Source of the DNA: Flavobacterium sp. KACC 22761
Lineage (GTDB): Bacteria; Bacteroidota; Bacteroidia; Flavobacteriales; Flavobacteriaceae
Direction of reading: 5' to 3'
Assembly (NCBI RefSeq): GCF_034058155.1
Contig: NZ_CP139148.1
Location: forward strand, 2,170,001 to 2,234,000
DNA length: 64,000 nucleotides
A program made the translations under genes and the position numbers. Of the stretch, positions 63,538 through 64,000 are shown piece after piece. The notes below the pieces were generated by a model that did no database searches, was not told where the DNA came from, and worked only from the letters and a program-made list of their open reading frames with translations. Within the stretch, counting starts at the first letter, position 1. The number at the start of each line of letters is the position of its first letter.

Positions 63538-63858
63538 ATGATTTCAATTGAAGAATTTAGAAAATTAGCATTATCATTTCCAGATGCAACCGAAGAACCT
63601 CATTTTGAGAAAACCTCTTTCCGAATCAAAAAGAAGATTTTTGCCACTTTTGACGAAAAAAATAATCACGCTGTTTTAAAATTAAACGAAATTGATCAAT
63701 CTGTTTTTTGTGCTTCTAGCGAAAAGATTTTTTATCCAATTCCGAATAAATGGGGAACACAAGGCTGGACAATTGTTGAACTTTCAAAAGTAAGACCGGA
63801 AATGTTTGAAGATGCTTTAAAGCTTTCGTATGAAAATGTTGCTCCAAAAAAGAAGTGA
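63538..63858 (+). CDS. MmcQ/YjbR family protein
   Basis: 106 residues, the usual length of this small alpha/beta family with a cyanobacterial-type CyaY-like fold and double-wing DNA-binding suggestion. Recognised from FRKLALSFPDATEEPHFEKTSFRIKKKIFATFDE and the C-terminal WGTQGWTIVELSKVRPEMFEDALKLSYENVAPKK. Molecular role is not established for the family. 30 nt after the Nudix regulator gene, so probably co-transcribed. Confidence 0.88.
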   Translation: MISIEEFRKLALSFPDATEEPHFEKTSFRIKKKIFATFDEKNNHAVLKLNEIDQSVFCASSEKIFYPIPNKWGTQGWTIVELSKVRPEMFEDALKLSYENVAPKKK

Positions 63859-63863
63859 GATTT

Positions 63864-64000
63864 CTATCTTACGATAGTTCTAAAAGTCAAATTTACTCTT
63901 GGTTTTTGAGTAGTTTTTGTTGGCGGAAGCCGATGTAACCAATGCGTTTGTGTTTCATCTTTCATGATCAATAAGCTTCCATGTTCTAGGATAAGAGAAA
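63864..64000 (-). CDS. AlkB-like 2-oxoglutarate/Fe(II) dioxygenase, 3' part only
   Basis: The last 45 codons are visible on the minus strand, ending at TAG 63866-63864 and running off the right edge. They read SLILEHGSLLIMKDETQ, THWLHRLPPTKTTQKPRVN and LTFRTIVR, which matches the C-terminal strands of AlkB (GSLLVM...THWLH with the distal iron-binding His, and R-V-N-L-T-F-R, the 2-oxoglutarate-binding Arg stretch). AlkB proteins oxidatively remove methyl groups from damaged DNA or RNA. Convergent with the MmcQ gene, with only 5 nt between stops. Confidence 0.88.
   Translation of the reverse strand, partial: SLILEHGSLLIMKDETQTHWLHRLPPTKTTQKPRVNLTFRTIVR

Overview
The window is AT-rich chromosomal DNA from a Flavobacterium, close in gene content to F. 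johnsoniae. The evidence is a set of recognisable gliding-motility and type IX secretion genes (gldE, gldD, porU, porV, gldJ), Bacteroidota promoters of the TTG-N17-23-TAnnTTTG form, little use of Shine-Dalgarno sequences, SusC/SusD proteins, lipoproteins with acidic export signals, and many short palindromic intergenic repeats typical of flavobacteria. I see no phage, insertion sequence, CRISPR array, rRNA or tRNA.

Layout. 1-8 kb: a truncated alpha-2-macroglobulin gene followed by penicillin-binding protein 1C. 8-10.3 kb: RNase G, a 30-residue basic protein and HU on the minus strand. 10.4-13.8 kb: mutY-ssb-gldE-gldD. 13.9-20.5 kb: a small hypothetical, a heavy-metal-domain lipoprotein, an EamA transporter, a paired active/inactive M16 protease set, then rplU-rpmA. 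20.7-27 kb: AsmA-like protein, MiaE, a glycosyltransferase, an AraC regulator and an AhpD-like protein. 27.5-32.8 kb: M1 aminopeptidase, pyruvate dehydrogenase E2 and E1-alpha, cytidine deaminase. 32.9-41.3 kb: porV and porU facing gldJ and murF.

41.3-62.2 kb is the main accessory block, a polysaccharide utilisation locus. A membrane-spanning beta-propeller/Y_Y_Y/LuxR regulator is divergent from a SusC-SusD-glycan-binding-lipoprotein trio, followed by four GH30 enzymes in two paralogous pairs, a GH5-CBM6, a GH16, a DNase I-fold (EEP) protein and a GH3. The enzyme set points to a beta-glucan carrying beta-1,3 and beta-1,6 linkages (laminarin or fungal/yeast wall glucan type). The likely scheme is surface cutting by GH16 and GH30 lipoproteins, uptake by SusCD, and periplasmic trimming by GH30, GH5 and GH3. 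The regulator-susC gap carries a recurring TGTARTG motif, including an 18-bp direct repeat spaced 33 bp just upstream of a candidate susC promoter.

62.2-64 kb: a small hypothetical whose 3' end forms a long hairpin with an inverted partial copy of itself, a Nudix-fold protein with a degraded Nudix box (probably a transcription factor) preceded by two matching palindromes, an MmcQ/YjbR protein, and the 3' end of an AlkB-like gene. Functions are assigned by reading motifs and family resemblance; no database search was run.
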